Shown here piece by piece: positions 33,141 through 42,009 of a DNA stretch of 64,000 nt. This stretch comes from Prauserella_A sp040645195 (GTDB taxonomy: Bacteria > Actinomycetota > Actinomycetes > Mycobacteriales > Pseudonocardiaceae). The position numbers and the translations under genes are program-made. Below the pieces are notes generated by a model that was not told where the DNA came from, made no database searches, and saw nothing but the letters and a program-made list of their open reading frames with translations. The DNA is taken from NCBI RefSeq assembly GCF_040645195.1, contig NZ_JBEYXW010000022.1, positions 50,672 to 114,671 of the forward strand, written 5' to 3'. The first letter of the stretch is position 1. Each line of letters opens with the position of its first letter.

Positions 33141-34040
33141 ATGCACAGGTCGAGCGATGAAGATGCCCCGGGTACCGAGCCACTGACCGAATTGGACGGC
33201 TGCCTCCTCGGCTGCCAGGACGAACCGGTGGCTGAGTCACGCGGCGCCCTGAGTTCGGTCGATAAGGCGCTGGCGATCCTGACCGCCTTCGATCGCTCAC
33301 ACCAGGTGATGGGGGTGTCCAAGGTCGCGAGGCGGATCGGGCTCCCCAAGTCGACGACGCATCGCTTGCTGGCTGTCCTCGTGAGCTGGGGTCTCGTGTC
33401 GAGAGAAGGGACGATGTACTCGCCCGGCCGGAAGCTGATGGAGCTGTCGTCCCTGGGGCAGATGCCCACCCTTCGGGACATCGCCCTGCCGCACCTCCAG
33501 GACCTCTACGAGCTCACCCGCCAGACTGTGCATCTGGCCGTGCTGGACAAGTCTGACGTTCTCTACGTCGAGAAGCTCTACGGTCACAACCGCGTCGTCA
33601 CCCCATCGGCCGTGGGCGGTCGGGTTCCGGCGAGCTGTGCGGCGATCGGCAAGGCGATGCTGGCGTACAGTCCCGAGGACGTGGAGGCGTTCGAAGCACG
33701 TCCACTCCCGCGGCTCACCTCCAACAGCATCGCCGAGCTCCGTCGACTGCGCCTCGAGTTGGAGCAGGTGCGACTGACCGGTGTCGCCTACGACCGCCAG
33801 GAGGCGGCGGCGGGGCTCACGTGCGTGGCAGCGCCGATCCTCACTCCCGCGCGGGAGCTCATCGGCGGGGTATCGGTCGCCGGTCCGGCCCGGAGCTTCG
33901 TTCCATCGGCGTTCTCCGTGGCGGTCAGAACGGCTGCCGCCCAGATCGCACGGTCCCTGCTGTCCCCGTCGGCGCGGCACCCGCGCCTCTGGACGATGTC
34001 CGCTGCCGGGTACGTGAGGATTGACGTGTCGGAGAGATAA
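33141..34040 (+). CDS. IclR family transcriptional regulator
   Basis: The 299-residue protein has an N-terminal winged helix (about 40-95, with LSSVDKALAILTAFDRS and VARRIGLPKSTTHRLLAVL) and the C-terminal effector domain (about 120-285, with SCAAIGKAMLA and GLTCVAAPIL). IclR proteins often control aromatic degradation genes and bind ring compounds. ATG 33141 has AGGGAGG upstream. Four similar palindromes near the catabolic promoters are its likely targets. Confidence 0.92.
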   Translation: MHRSSDEDAPGTEPLTELDGCLLGCQDEPVAESRGALSSVDKALAILTAFDRSHQVMGVSKVARRIGLPKSTTHRLLAVLVSWGLVSREGTMYSPGRKLMELSSLGQMPTLRDIALPHLQDLYELTRQTVHLAVLDKSDVLYVEKLYGHNRVVTPSAVGGRVPASCAAIGKAMLAYSPEDVEAFEARPLPRLTSNSIAELRRLRLELEQVRLTGVAYDRQEAAAGLTCVAAPILTPARELIGGVSVAGPARSFVPSAFSVAVRTAAAQIARSLLSPSARHPRLWTMSAAGYVRIDVSER

Positions 34041-34307
34041 AAGGATCATCCCCGTGTGGGAGGTGCTCAGCGCCGCTGATGCTGGTCCGGGACCAGAGAA
34101 ACGGTGGTGCGCCAAGGAAATATGATGATCGGTTGGTGCGCCGCCGGTCGCGATCCGGATCCGTCGGCGGCAGCGCTGAACGCCCAGTCGATGAAGAACA
34201 GCGAGGGCGGCCAGGCGCGGGGATTCGATATGGGCAAGAGAATATGGGCCGACGGCGGATACGCCAACACGCGATGATCAGGCTGATGGCCACCCGACTG
34301 CACGCTG

Positions 34308-34345
34308 CTCCTGCGTCCGGACGCTAGGACGCCCGGACGCAGGAG
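34308..34345. terminator. Bidirectional terminator between IclR and hydrolase genes
   Basis: CTCCTGCGTCCGG pairs perfectly with CCGGACGCAGGAG around a 12-base loop. It sits between two converging genes, so it can serve both. The rest of the gap 34041-34362 shows no gene. Confidence 0.75.
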
Positions 34346-34362
34346 TACGGAGGAACAACGGG

Positions 34363-35235
34363 CTATTGCTTCGCCTCCAGGAACCGCCGGGCATGGGCGG
34401 CGTACTCCTGGGGGAACTCGAAGGGTGGCCAGTGTCCGCAGCGATTCAGGACGACGAGGTTCGCCTGGCTCAGGTAGCTCATCAGCAGCGTCGCGTGCTC
34501 CAGCGGCACCATCCGGTCGAACCGCCCGTGCACGATGAGAGTCGGCGTACTGATCGAGCTCAGGTCGGCCAGGCGACTGTGCGGGTACGACGGCCCGCCC
34601 CCGCCCTCCCCGTTGACCGCCACGTCCCGCAGCCGCCACTCGTACAGCGCCTCGACGAGCTCCGGCGTCACCAGCTCCTCGTCGTAGACGATCGACCGGA
34701 GCAGCTGCCGGATGAGGGCCGGCGAAGGCGGGTTCTCCCGGGACTCGGCGAATCGACGTAGGACCTCGCTGGGGAAGGGGGCCAGCGTGTACGGGTCCCC
34801 ACCCGTCGAGGCGTGGCACGCGCCGATCATCATCCTGTCGACTCGCTCGGGCTGCTGCAGCGCCATCACGATGGCCACGGTCCCGCCCATCGAGGTCCCG
34901 AGGACGGGTGCAGAGTCGATGCCGAGCTCGTCCATCACGTGGAACGTGTTGCGCGCACACACCTCGTGCGCCGGTTCGTTGATCGCGCGACGGCTGCTGA
35001 GGCCGAAGTTCGGGAAGTCGAGGAGGATGCAGCGGTAGCTGTCCTGCAGCTTCTCGACGACACCCTTCCACGTCAGCCAGGCGGACGTGCCCGGGCTCGG
35101 TCCGAACGCCTGCTGGATGATGACCGGCGGACCACTCCCGATGTCGTGGACGTGGACGAAGCCGCCGTCCCCGTCATCGATCTTCCGGCTGTACCGACGG
35201 TCGACGAACAAATCCGCTACCGACTCTGTGGTCAT
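34363..35235 (-). CDS. Alpha/beta hydrolase, second meta-cleavage product hydrolase
   Basis: The 290-residue enzyme has the elbow GTSMGGTVAI near residue 115, the acid in VHGRFDRMVPLEH and the His in NRCGHWPPFEFP. It is the last gene of the dioxygenase operon and starts 10 bases after the beta-subunit stop. Its Asn-Arg-Cys-Gly-His ending pattern fits BphD/MhpC-type enzymes. Why the island has two such hydrolases is not clear; they may act on different chain lengths. Confidence 0.85.
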   Translation of the reverse strand: MTTESVADLFVDRRYSRKIDDGDGGFVHVHDIGSGPPVIIQQAFGPSPGTSAWLTWKGVVEKLQDSYRCILLDFPNFGLSSRRAINEPAHEVCARNTFHVMDELGIDSAPVLGTSMGGTVAIVMALQQPERVDRMMIGACHASTGGDPYTLAPFPSEVLRRFAESRENPPSPALIRQLLRSIVYDEELVTPELVEALYEWRLRDVAVNGEGGGGPSYPHSRLADLSSISTPTLIVHGRFDRMVPLEHATLLMSYLSQANLVVLNRCGHWPPFEFPQEYAAHARRFLEAKQ

Positions 35236-35245
35236 CCGTGCCCGC

Positions 35246-35818
35246 CTAGAAGAAGACGCTGAGGTTTTTGGACAGGATCACATTCTGGTCCAGCAGGATC
35301 GCCCGCGAGGCGATGCGGAACTCACCCTCGTCGGAGACCCTGAGGATGTCGTGGCGTTCGCCCGCCCAGATGTCGACCTCCGACTCGAGCCGGTTCCGAT
35401 AGCACAGGAAGTTCGACTGGACCCCGAACTCGTGGACGTCGCCGACGGACTCGTCGATCCGCACGTTGCTGAACAGGTGGCGGCAACGCGACGGCGGGTC
35501 CTCGGCCCAGTGCCTGCCCGACTCCATCTGGCCCACCCGGACCATCATCGACCGCTTGCTGTCGTCGAAGTGGGCCATGTGCGTGCCCGAAGTGAACTCC
35601 GACTCGCCCCGCTGGCGGCGCAACCGGTTCTTCCGCACCGGCATGAAGTAGCGCATGTCGTCGGTGAACAGGTCCAGCCAGTCCCGCCACCGCCACGTGT
35701 CGAGCAGGTCGGCTTCCCGGTACAGGAACTGTTCGACGCTGTACTGCAGCGCGACGGCCTCCGGATCCACCAGGCTGTGGATCAGCTTTCGCGGCGACGC
35801 GAGCTCGGGCGCGCTCAT
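35246..35818 (-). CDS. Aromatic-ring-hydroxylating dioxygenase, beta subunit
   Basis: This 190-residue subunit has the cone-shaped fold of the family: VEQFLYREADLLDTWRWRDW and FTDDMRYFMPVRKNR near the start, SNVRIDES and VQSNFLCYRNRLESE in the middle, DILRVSDEGEFRIASR near the end. ATG 35818 overlaps the alpha-subunit stop (ATGA). It stabilises the alpha3beta3 enzyme and may shape specificity. Confidence 0.92.
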   Translation of the reverse strand: MSAPELASPRKLIHSLVDPEAVALQYSVEQFLYREADLLDTWRWRDWLDLFTDDMRYFMPVRKNRLRRQRGESEFTSGTHMAHFDDSKRSMMVRVGQMESGRHWAEDPPSRCRHLFSNVRIDESVGDVHEFGVQSNFLCYRNRLESEVDIWAGERHDILRVSDEGEFRIASRAILLDQNVILSKNLSVFF

Positions 35819-37176
35819 CGGGCATGCTCCGAGACGGTGGCGGAGCCGGTTCCGTTCGGCGCCGCCTGCGCGCTCTTCGGCGTGTACGGCCATTTGGCAC
35901 TCGTCATGAACTCGAGCCACCGACGGTAGAACGCGCGCTGTGGTCCCTCGGACATGATCGTGCGGGAGAGCTTGCCGGGGAAGCCCGCGTGCATGCGGTC
36001 CTCCTTCCCGATTCCCATTGTGTAGTTCCACTTCATCTCACGGGTCCGGTGCCCCTGTTCGAGTAACTGACCGATGAGGTCCCAGTTCTCGCCGTCATCG
36101 GACTCCACGACGCCGGCTGCGCCCTCGGTGACCGTCGCCGACAGCTGGGTGCCCCGCTTGACCTCGTCGGGAGCGTCCTTGTCCACAACGGTGAAGGACC
36201 AGATCTCGAACTTGTTGGGACCCTTCGGGTGCCAGATGCGCAGGTTCGCCTGCCCGGGCAGACCCGAGAAGTTCGGGAACACGTTCATGTGGCCGCGCAG
36301 CTTCGCCCGCTCCGGGCCGAGGCGCTGCTCGGCGATGGCGAGCTTCTCGGCCTCCCAGTCGTCCGAGGGCTGGTGCTCGCCGTCCTCGTGCCGCAGAATG
36401 TCGCGCAGCTCCGACTTGGTGCCCGCGAGGCTGTACCCGGTGGTGTGTCCCTCACGCAACGCCGCCTGCTCGCCCATATTGGAGTCTCGGTCGCGGCGCT
36501 TGTTGTACGCCCCGAACGACGACGCGTGCGTGATCACCGCGTGGTAGGCGTCCCCGCCGAACTGTTCGGCACCCATCTTCCAGTTGCCGTGGATCGTCCA
36601 CTTGATGACGCCGGGAAGGAACTCGATGCCGCCTGGTGTCTGGTCGAGGAACGAGTCCAGGTAGAACGTCATGTCGCCGAGGTAGTCCAGCAGCGGAGGC
36701 GCCTCGGGGTCGAAGGTCGCGAAGTGCAGCCCGCGGTAGGAGTCGATCTGCGCGACCTTCAGCAGACCGTTCTGCGAGTAGTCCAGGTCGCCGAGGTACG
36801 CCTCCTCCGACATCGGCACGTTGATGAGCTTGCCCTCGTTGTCGTAGGTCCAGCCGTGGTACGTGCACATGAACGACTTGGCGTTCCCGTCCTCGGCACG
36901 GCAGACCTTCATGCCCCGGTGCCTGCAGGCGTTGAGGAACGCCGTGACGGAGCCGTCGGCCAGGCGCGACACGATGACTGGGTCGCCGCCCATGTACGTC
37001 GAGAAGAAGTCGTTCGGCTCCGGGATCATCGAATCGTGCGCCAGGAAGAGCCAGGCGCGGTCGAAGACCTGTGCAAGTTCCTGCCGGTAGATCTCCTCAT
37101 CGATGAAGATTCGGGGTGAAATCTGCCCGTTCTCCCAGTCGACCAGTGTTTTCAGCTCATCTGGATCAATCGCCAC
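35815..37176 (-). CDS. Aromatic-ring-hydroxylating dioxygenase, alpha subunit
   Basis: The 453-residue catalytic subunit adds O2 to aromatic rings to give cis-dihydrodiols. The Rieske cluster ligands are in CRHRGMKVC (Cys, His) and CTYHGWTYD (Cys, His). The mononuclear iron site is in GGDAYHAVITHASSF (two His). GTG 37176 (VAIDPDELKTLVDWENG) is chosen because GGGAGG lies about six bases upstream. Two operator boxes lie in the divergent gap upstream. No cis-dihydrodiol dehydrogenase gene is seen in the window. The substrate is unknown. Confidence 0.93.
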   Translation of the reverse strand: MAIDPDELKTLVDWENGQISPRIFIDEEIYRQELAQVFDRAWLFLAHDSMIPEPNDFFSTYMGGDPVIVSRLADGSVTAFLNACRHRGMKVCRAEDGNAKSFMCTYHGWTYDNEGKLINVPMSEEAYLGDLDYSQNGLLKVAQIDSYRGLHFATFDPEAPPLLDYLGDMTFYLDSFLDQTPGGIEFLPGVIKWTIHGNWKMGAEQFGGDAYHAVITHASSFGAYNKRRDRDSNMGEQAALREGHTTGYSLAGTKSELRDILRHEDGEHQPSDDWEAEKLAIAEQRLGPERAKLRGHMNVFPNFSGLPGQANLRIWHPKGPNKFEIWSFTVVDKDAPDEVKRGTQLSATVTEGAAGVVESDDGENWDLIGQLLEQGHRTREMKWNYTMGIGKEDRMHAGFPGKLSRTIMSEGPQRAFYRRWLEFMTSAKWPYTPKSAQAAPNGTGSATVSEHAR

Positions 37177-37311
37177 AGCGACCTCCCATCGATTGGCCCG
37201 CCTTCGTCGGATGACAAACGACTCGGCACCATAGGTCGCAGATATCCGGAGGCAGACCCCAGCAAGACGAGTTCGATTCTCTGCGGGCGGCGGGCGGTCG
37301 GTCCAGCGCAC

Positions 37312-37328
37312 GTTCTACGGGCTGGAAC
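37312..37328. promoter_or_regulatory. Operator box C (GTTCT-N7-GGAAC)
   Basis: GTTCT-ACGGGCT-GGAAC lies 136 bases upstream of the alpha-subunit start in the gap between divergent genes. Confidence 0.6.
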
Positions 37329-37376
37329 GGGTCCGACAGCGGCACCGCGCCTCGCGCACGCTGCCGCGCCGGCTTC

Positions 37377-37393
37377 GTTCTGCCTGCTAGAAC
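37377..37393. promoter_or_regulatory. Operator box D (GTTCT-N7-AGAAC)
   Basis: GTTCT-GCCTGCT-AGAAC is a perfect palindrome in its arms, 65 bases from box C and about six helical turns away. It could serve the reductase gene or act with box C. The gap 37177-37644 holds no other recognised feature. Confidence 0.6.
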
Positions 37394-37644
37394 AATGGAT
37401 GGATTACGTCGGGGGCGTAAGCGACGATCGGAGGCAGAAGTCCGGCAGAACCGGCTAGCCGAATGAATTCGCGCGCTCGCGCTTCGCTTTCTCGAGCATT
37501 TCACCGATTGTGAGGTACGCCTTCGTGAGCGCCGTGATTCCGACGAGGAATACGAAGGGAATCGGCCAGGCTGTCGGCGTTGCTCACCCTGCCGATTCCG
37601 GAGCGAGCAGCTCACCTGCAGCAGGAAGTGACGGAGACCTGGTC

Positions 37645-38889
37645 ATGAACTCACATCCCTTGGTGGTCGTCGGTGCCTCGCTCGCCGGCGTGCACGTCGT
37701 TCGAGGTGCGCGGGAAGCGGGCTTCCGCGGGCCGATCGTGCTGATAGGCGCCGAGGACCACCTGCCCTACGATCGCCCTCCGCTGTCGAAGCAACATCTC
37801 CACGGTGACGTCCTCCCCCCGGACGTCCTCCTCGACCGCTCGGTGCTCGAGGACGATCTCGGGGTGCGTCTCGAACTCGGCCGCGCAGCGACCGGCCTGG
37901 ACGTCGACGAACAACTGCTGTTCCGCGGTGACGAGGAGATCCGGTACCAATCCCTGGTGATAGCGACCGGCTCGGAGCCCAGGCGCCTGCCCAGCGCCGG
38001 GACCGTCTCCGCCGTCACCTGCCTGCGCACCTACGACGACGCACAGCGCATCCGACGGCGATTGACACCCGGCGCGCACATCGTGGTCGTCGGCGCCGGC
38101 CTCATCGGTTCCGAGGTGGCCTCCGCGGCGCTCGCACGAGGCTGTCGGGCGACTCTCGTCGACGTCGACGAGATCCCGCTTCGTCGGGTCGTCGGGCCGG
38201 AGATCGGCGAGGCCGTCGCGACTCTTCAATCCGCCGCGGGGGTCGACCTGCGCCTCGGGACGGGCATCGAACGGGTGGCGGCGGCCGGGGAAGGGGCCGA
38301 GGTCGTGCTGAGCGATGGGAGCCGGCTCACCGCGGACCTCGTCGTGGTCGGCATCGGATCGACCCCGGCCACCTCGTGGCTGGCGGGCAGCGGGCTCGTG
38401 CTCGAGCCCGACCGCAGCATCGCCTGCGACTCCCACCTGCGCGCGGCACCGAACGTCTACGCGGCCGGCGACGTGGCCACCTGGTGGAACGGAAGTCTCG
38501 ATGGGCGGTGCCGGTTCGAGAACTGGACCAACGCGATCGCTCAGGGCACCCACGCCGGACGTAACGCCGCTGCCGGCGGGCCCACCTCGCCCTACCGGGG
38601 CACTCCCTACGTGTGGACGGACCTGCACGGCGTCCGGCTCCAGGTCGCGGGTCAGGTCCAGCACTGCACCACACACGTAGTCCGCCCCGGCGCCCCGCTA
38701 TCCGGGTTGATCGCGGTCACCGCTCGCAGTGGAGTCGCGGTCGGACTCCTCTGTGCAGATCAAGCGGCGGCACTGGGACGGGGTCGCCGGCTCCTCGGCC
38801 GGGCGTCCCTCGACGAGATGGTCGCCACCGTGACGAAGGCCGCGCGGGGCGGCACACCGGCTGCCACCTCGGCCGACGCGGCTCGCTAG
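37645..38889 (+). CDS. FAD/NAD(P)H ferredoxin reductase for the dioxygenase
   Basis: The 414-residue flavoprotein passes electrons from NADH to the Rieske ferredoxin. The FAD site is VVVGASLAGVHVVRGAREAG, with Ser where Gly is usual. The NAD site is IVVVGAGLIGSEVASAALARG and the second FAD segment is NVYAAGDVATWWN. PPLSKQHL is the family motif near residue 47. ATG 37645 gives the normal length. Divergent from the alpha-subunit gene, it should be controlled by boxes C and D. Confidence 0.92.
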   Translation: MNSHPLVVVGASLAGVHVVRGAREAGFRGPIVLIGAEDHLPYDRPPLSKQHLHGDVLPPDVLLDRSVLEDDLGVRLELGRAATGLDVDEQLLFRGDEEIRYQSLVIATGSEPRRLPSAGTVSAVTCLRTYDDAQRIRRRLTPGAHIVVVGAGLIGSEVASAALARGCRATLVDVDEIPLRRVVGPEIGEAVATLQSAAGVDLRLGTGIERVAAAGEGAEVVLSDGSRLTADLVVVGIGSTPATSWLAGSGLVLEPDRSIACDSHLRAAPNVYAAGDVATWWNGSLDGRCRFENWTNAIAQGTHAGRNAAAGGPTSPYRGTPYVWTDLHGVRLQVAGQVQHCTTHVVRPGAPLSGLIAVTARSGVAVGLLCADQAAALGRGRRLLGRASLDEMVATVTKAARGGTPAATSADAAR

Positions 38890-38974
38890 CTGGTCACCTA
38901 CAGGGCGTGCCCAGTGCCGGTCTCGGCCCGCCGCACCCACGAGCGAAGCGCAGCACCCACCTGATCGTCGTGGG

Positions 38975-40330
38975 TCAGGGGTGCTCGGGCCGTCGATCCG
39001 CCTCCAGGTCTCCTGCCTGCAGGAGGGGTGTGCCGACGGTCTCGCGCAGGGAAAGGGCCGCGACGAGGCCGAAGACGGCCGCGACCATCAGGTATGGGCC
39101 AGGGACGAGGGGGCTGCCGGTCGCAGCGATGAGGACGGTCATCAGGTAGGGCACCGTGCCGGCGAACAGCGCCGCGGTCACGTTGTAGGAGACGGAGAGG
39201 CCTCCCTGGCGGGTACGGGTCGGGAAGATCTCCGCCGACCACACCGCGTAGGTGCCGAGGATGGCCGCCAGGATGACGCCCAGCGCGAGCGCGGCGACCC
39301 AGGTCCCGACAAGGCTCGACTGCATCAGCAGGAACGCGGGAGTAGCCAGGACGAAGAGCGCGACGGCCGCGGCGATGAAGAGGGGGCGACGGCCGACGCG
39401 ATCCGACAGATGGCCGAACGCGGGAACCAGAACCAGCCCCACCAGCGAGATCACAGTGGACAGTAGTGCGGCGTTGCCCGCGGAGTGGCCGAGGTGGTCG
39501 GTCTCGTAGGTGACGAGGTAGGTCAGCACCGCGTAGAACGTCACGTGCATCATGGTCATCAAGCCCGCTGCCTGCAGCAGCTGCTTCTTGTTGTGGCGGA
39601 AGAGTTCCTTCACCGGGCTGCGCGGCACGTTGTCGGTGGCCTCGAGGGTCCGGTACTCCGGGGTGTCCTCGATCTTGTTGCGGATGACGAAGCCGATGAC
39701 GCCCAGCGGCGCGGCGATGAGGAACGGGATGCGCCAGCCCCATGAGGTGAGCTCGTCCTCCGCCAACCCGGTCGACAGCAGGAGAAACACGAACGAACCC
39801 CCGAGGAATCCCAGCAGGGAGCCGACTTCCAGCCAGCTGACGCCGAACCCGCGGAACCTGCGCGGGGAGTGCTCAGCGAGGAAGCTGGCCGCGCTGCCGA
39901 ACTCACCTCCTGCTGCGAAACCCTGCACCAGACGCAGGAATACCAACAGCAACGGTGCGGCGATACCGAGTGTCTCGTAACCCGGGAGCAGTCCGATACC
40001 GAGCGTCGCGCCGGACATCACGAAGATGACGATGGACAGCGTGCGCTTGCGACCGATCCGGTCCCCGAGCGGTCCGAAAACCAGCGCACCGAGGGGGCGA
40101 ATGCCGAAGGACACCGCGAACACGCCGAACACCGCGAGCAGTGCCGCGGTGTCGTTCTCCGCGGGGAAGAAGACCGTGGCGATGGTGCTCGCCAGGTAGG
40201 CGTAGGCGGCCCAGTCGAACCAGTGCACGAAGACGCCGACCGCGCCGGCCGCGACGCTGCGGCGCAGCGCGGCTGGATCGGCTAGCTCGTGGGTGATGCC
40301 CTCGGCAGCGGGGGAGTCGCTAGTGGTCAT
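38975..40330 (-). CDS. MFS transporter, metabolite:H+ symporter (MHS) family
   Basis: The 451-residue protein has twelve hydrophobic segments. MHS marks are the start VGVFVHWFDWAAYAYLASTI, the loop FGPLGDRIGRKRTL and RLVQGFAAGGEFGSAASFLA. Members import acids such as shikimate, oxoglutarate or aromatic acids with protons. It probably supplies substrate to the island. The 184-base gap upstream has no regulator gene beside it. Confidence 0.9.
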   Translation of the reverse strand: MTTSDSPAAEGITHELADPAALRRSVAAGAVGVFVHWFDWAAYAYLASTIATVFFPAENDTAALLAVFGVFAVSFGIRPLGALVFGPLGDRIGRKRTLSIVIFVMSGATLGIGLLPGYETLGIAAPLLLVFLRLVQGFAAGGEFGSAASFLAEHSPRRFRGFGVSWLEVGSLLGFLGGSFVFLLLSTGLAEDELTSWGWRIPFLIAAPLGVIGFVIRNKIEDTPEYRTLEATDNVPRSPVKELFRHNKKQLLQAAGLMTMMHVTFYAVLTYLVTYETDHLGHSAGNAALLSTVISLVGLVLVPAFGHLSDRVGRRPLFIAAAVALFVLATPAFLLMQSSLVGTWVAALALGVILAAILGTYAVWSAEIFPTRTRQGGLSVSYNVTAALFAGTVPYLMTVLIAATGSPLVPGPYLMVAAVFGLVAALSLRETVGTPLLQAGDLEADRRPEHP

Positions 40331-40514
40331 GGTGCCTCCGTAAGGGACCGCCTGTGCGGATGACGCTAGAAGCTGTTCACAGAATCGGACAAGAAGAAAG
40401 AGATGGTGTAATGCATCGATAAAACTGATCGGCTATCGCTGAACTGCGTTGACATGGAGGCACAACAGCGGCGAAACAGGAAATTCACGCGCGAAGTCCA
40501 TCCAATATGGATAG

Positions 40515-41921
40515 TCAGGCGACGCGTCTGCCGGTGAGCGCCTCCGGTGCGGTAAGGATGTGCAGTTGTTCCTCGGTGAGCAGTTCCCGTTCGCGCACCA
40601 GATCCAGCGGGGGCCTACCGGTGTGGTGTGCCTCGAGCGCGATCGCGCACGCCATCTCGTAGCCGAGCGTGGGGCTGAGCGCGGTCACCAGTCCGGTTGA
40701 GACAGCCACGATCTCCGCCAGCCGGTCGCGGTTGGCGGTGATCCCGAGCACGCAGTGTTCTCTGAGGACCCCGATCCCAGCGGTGAGGTGGTCGAGCCCT
40801 GCGGTCAGTGCTCGGGCGATGATGGGTTCGAAGGCGTTGAGCTGCAGTTGCCCGCCCTCGGCGGCGAGTGTGACGGTGACGTCGTGGCCGATGATCTCGA
40901 AGGCGATCTGGTTGACCGCCTCCGGGATCACGGGATTGACCTTGCCCGGCATGATCGAGGACCCCGTCTGCCGGGCGGGCAGGGTGATCTCGCCGAGTCC
41001 GGCCTGCGGGCCGGAAGACAGCAGGCGCAGATCGTTGCAGATCTTCGACAGCTTCACCGCGGTCCGTTTCAACACGCCGGACAGCTGGACGAACACTCCG
41101 ACGTCCTGGGTCGCCTCGATGAGATCGGGGGAGGAGACGAGGGTGGGGATGCCGGTCAGCGACCGGAGGTGCGCGATGGCGAGTTCGCGGTAGCCGGGCC
41201 GAGCGTTGAGACCTGTACCAATGGCGGTTCCGCCGAGGTTCAGCTCGTGCAGCAACAGACGGGTTTCGGCAAGGCGTTGCTCGTCTTCGGCGAGTGTGGC
41301 GGCGTAGGCACCGAACTCCTGGCCCAGCGTCATCGGCACCGCGTCCTGCAGTTGGGTGCGCCCCATCTTGAGCACGTCGGCGAACTCGACCGCCTTGGCG
41401 GTGAACGCTTCCCGTAGTTCGGCGAGCGCGGCGAGCAGTTCGGCGAGGTGCCGGTCGAGGGCCAGCTTGACCGCGGTGGGATAGACGTCGTTGGTGCTCT
41501 GACCCAGGTTGACGTGGTCGAGCGGGTGCAGCACCGAGTACTCACCGCGGTGGTGGCCGAGCAGTTCGAGAGCGCGGTTGGCGACGACCTCGTTGGCGTT
41601 CATGTTCGTCGACGTGCCCGCACCGCCCTGGATCAGATCGACCACGAACTGGTCGTGTAGCGCGCCGTTGCGGATCTCGGTGCACGCGGTCGCGATGGCG
41701 CGGGCCCTGGTCTCATCGAGCGCGCCCACCTCGGCGTTCGCCGCAGCAGTGGCGTGCTTCACCGCCGCCAGGGCGTTGACCAGATGGGATCTGTCGGCGA
41801 GGCGTTCACCGGTGATCGGGAAGTTGGCCAGGGCGCGCGCGGTGTGGGCGCCGTAGTAGGCGTCGGCGGGAACGCTGATCTCGCCGAGCATGTCGTGCTC
41901 TATCCGGGCTGTGCGGGACAT
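40515..41921 (-). CDS. aspA: Aspartate ammonia-lyase
   Basis: This 468-residue enzyme splits aspartate into fumarate and ammonia. Superfamily marks are GGAGTSTNMNANEVVANRA near residue 95, HVNLGQSTNDVYPTA near 135, and the signature GSSIMPGKVNPVIPEA near 315 with the catalytic serine loop. Fumarase class II shares the fold, but the TSTNMN-ANEV context and the neighbours favour aspartase. ATG 41921 gives the family start MSRTARIEHDMLGE. It is the last gene of the RidA-DUF1028-M20 operon. Confidence 0.88.
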   Translation of the reverse strand: MSRTARIEHDMLGEISVPADAYYGAHTARALANFPITGERLADRSHLVNALAAVKHATAAANAEVGALDETRARAIATACTEIRNGALHDQFVVDLIQGGAGTSTNMNANEVVANRALELLGHHRGEYSVLHPLDHVNLGQSTNDVYPTAVKLALDRHLAELLAALAELREAFTAKAVEFADVLKMGRTQLQDAVPMTLGQEFGAYAATLAEDEQRLAETRLLLHELNLGGTAIGTGLNARPGYRELAIAHLRSLTGIPTLVSSPDLIEATQDVGVFVQLSGVLKRTAVKLSKICNDLRLLSSGPQAGLGEITLPARQTGSSIMPGKVNPVIPEAVNQIAFEIIGHDVTVTLAAEGGQLQLNAFEPIIARALTAGLDHLTAGIGVLREHCVLGITANRDRLAEIVAVSTGLVTALSPTLGYEMACAIALEAHHTGRPPLDLVRERELLTEEQLHILTAPEALTGRRVA

Positions 41922-42009
41922 CGTTGTCCTCCAGAGGGGGGCTCGGAAAGTGAGGGTGAGACTGGGGTGCAGTGGGTGGCGGACCAAGGTGACGGGGCCG
42001 GGCGGCACG

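Noticed and set aside
40380..40450. CGATA-N11-TATCG pattern before the MHS transporter as a LysR box
   Set aside because: The arms are only five bases, no LysR gene is adjacent, and such a pattern is easily found by chance.
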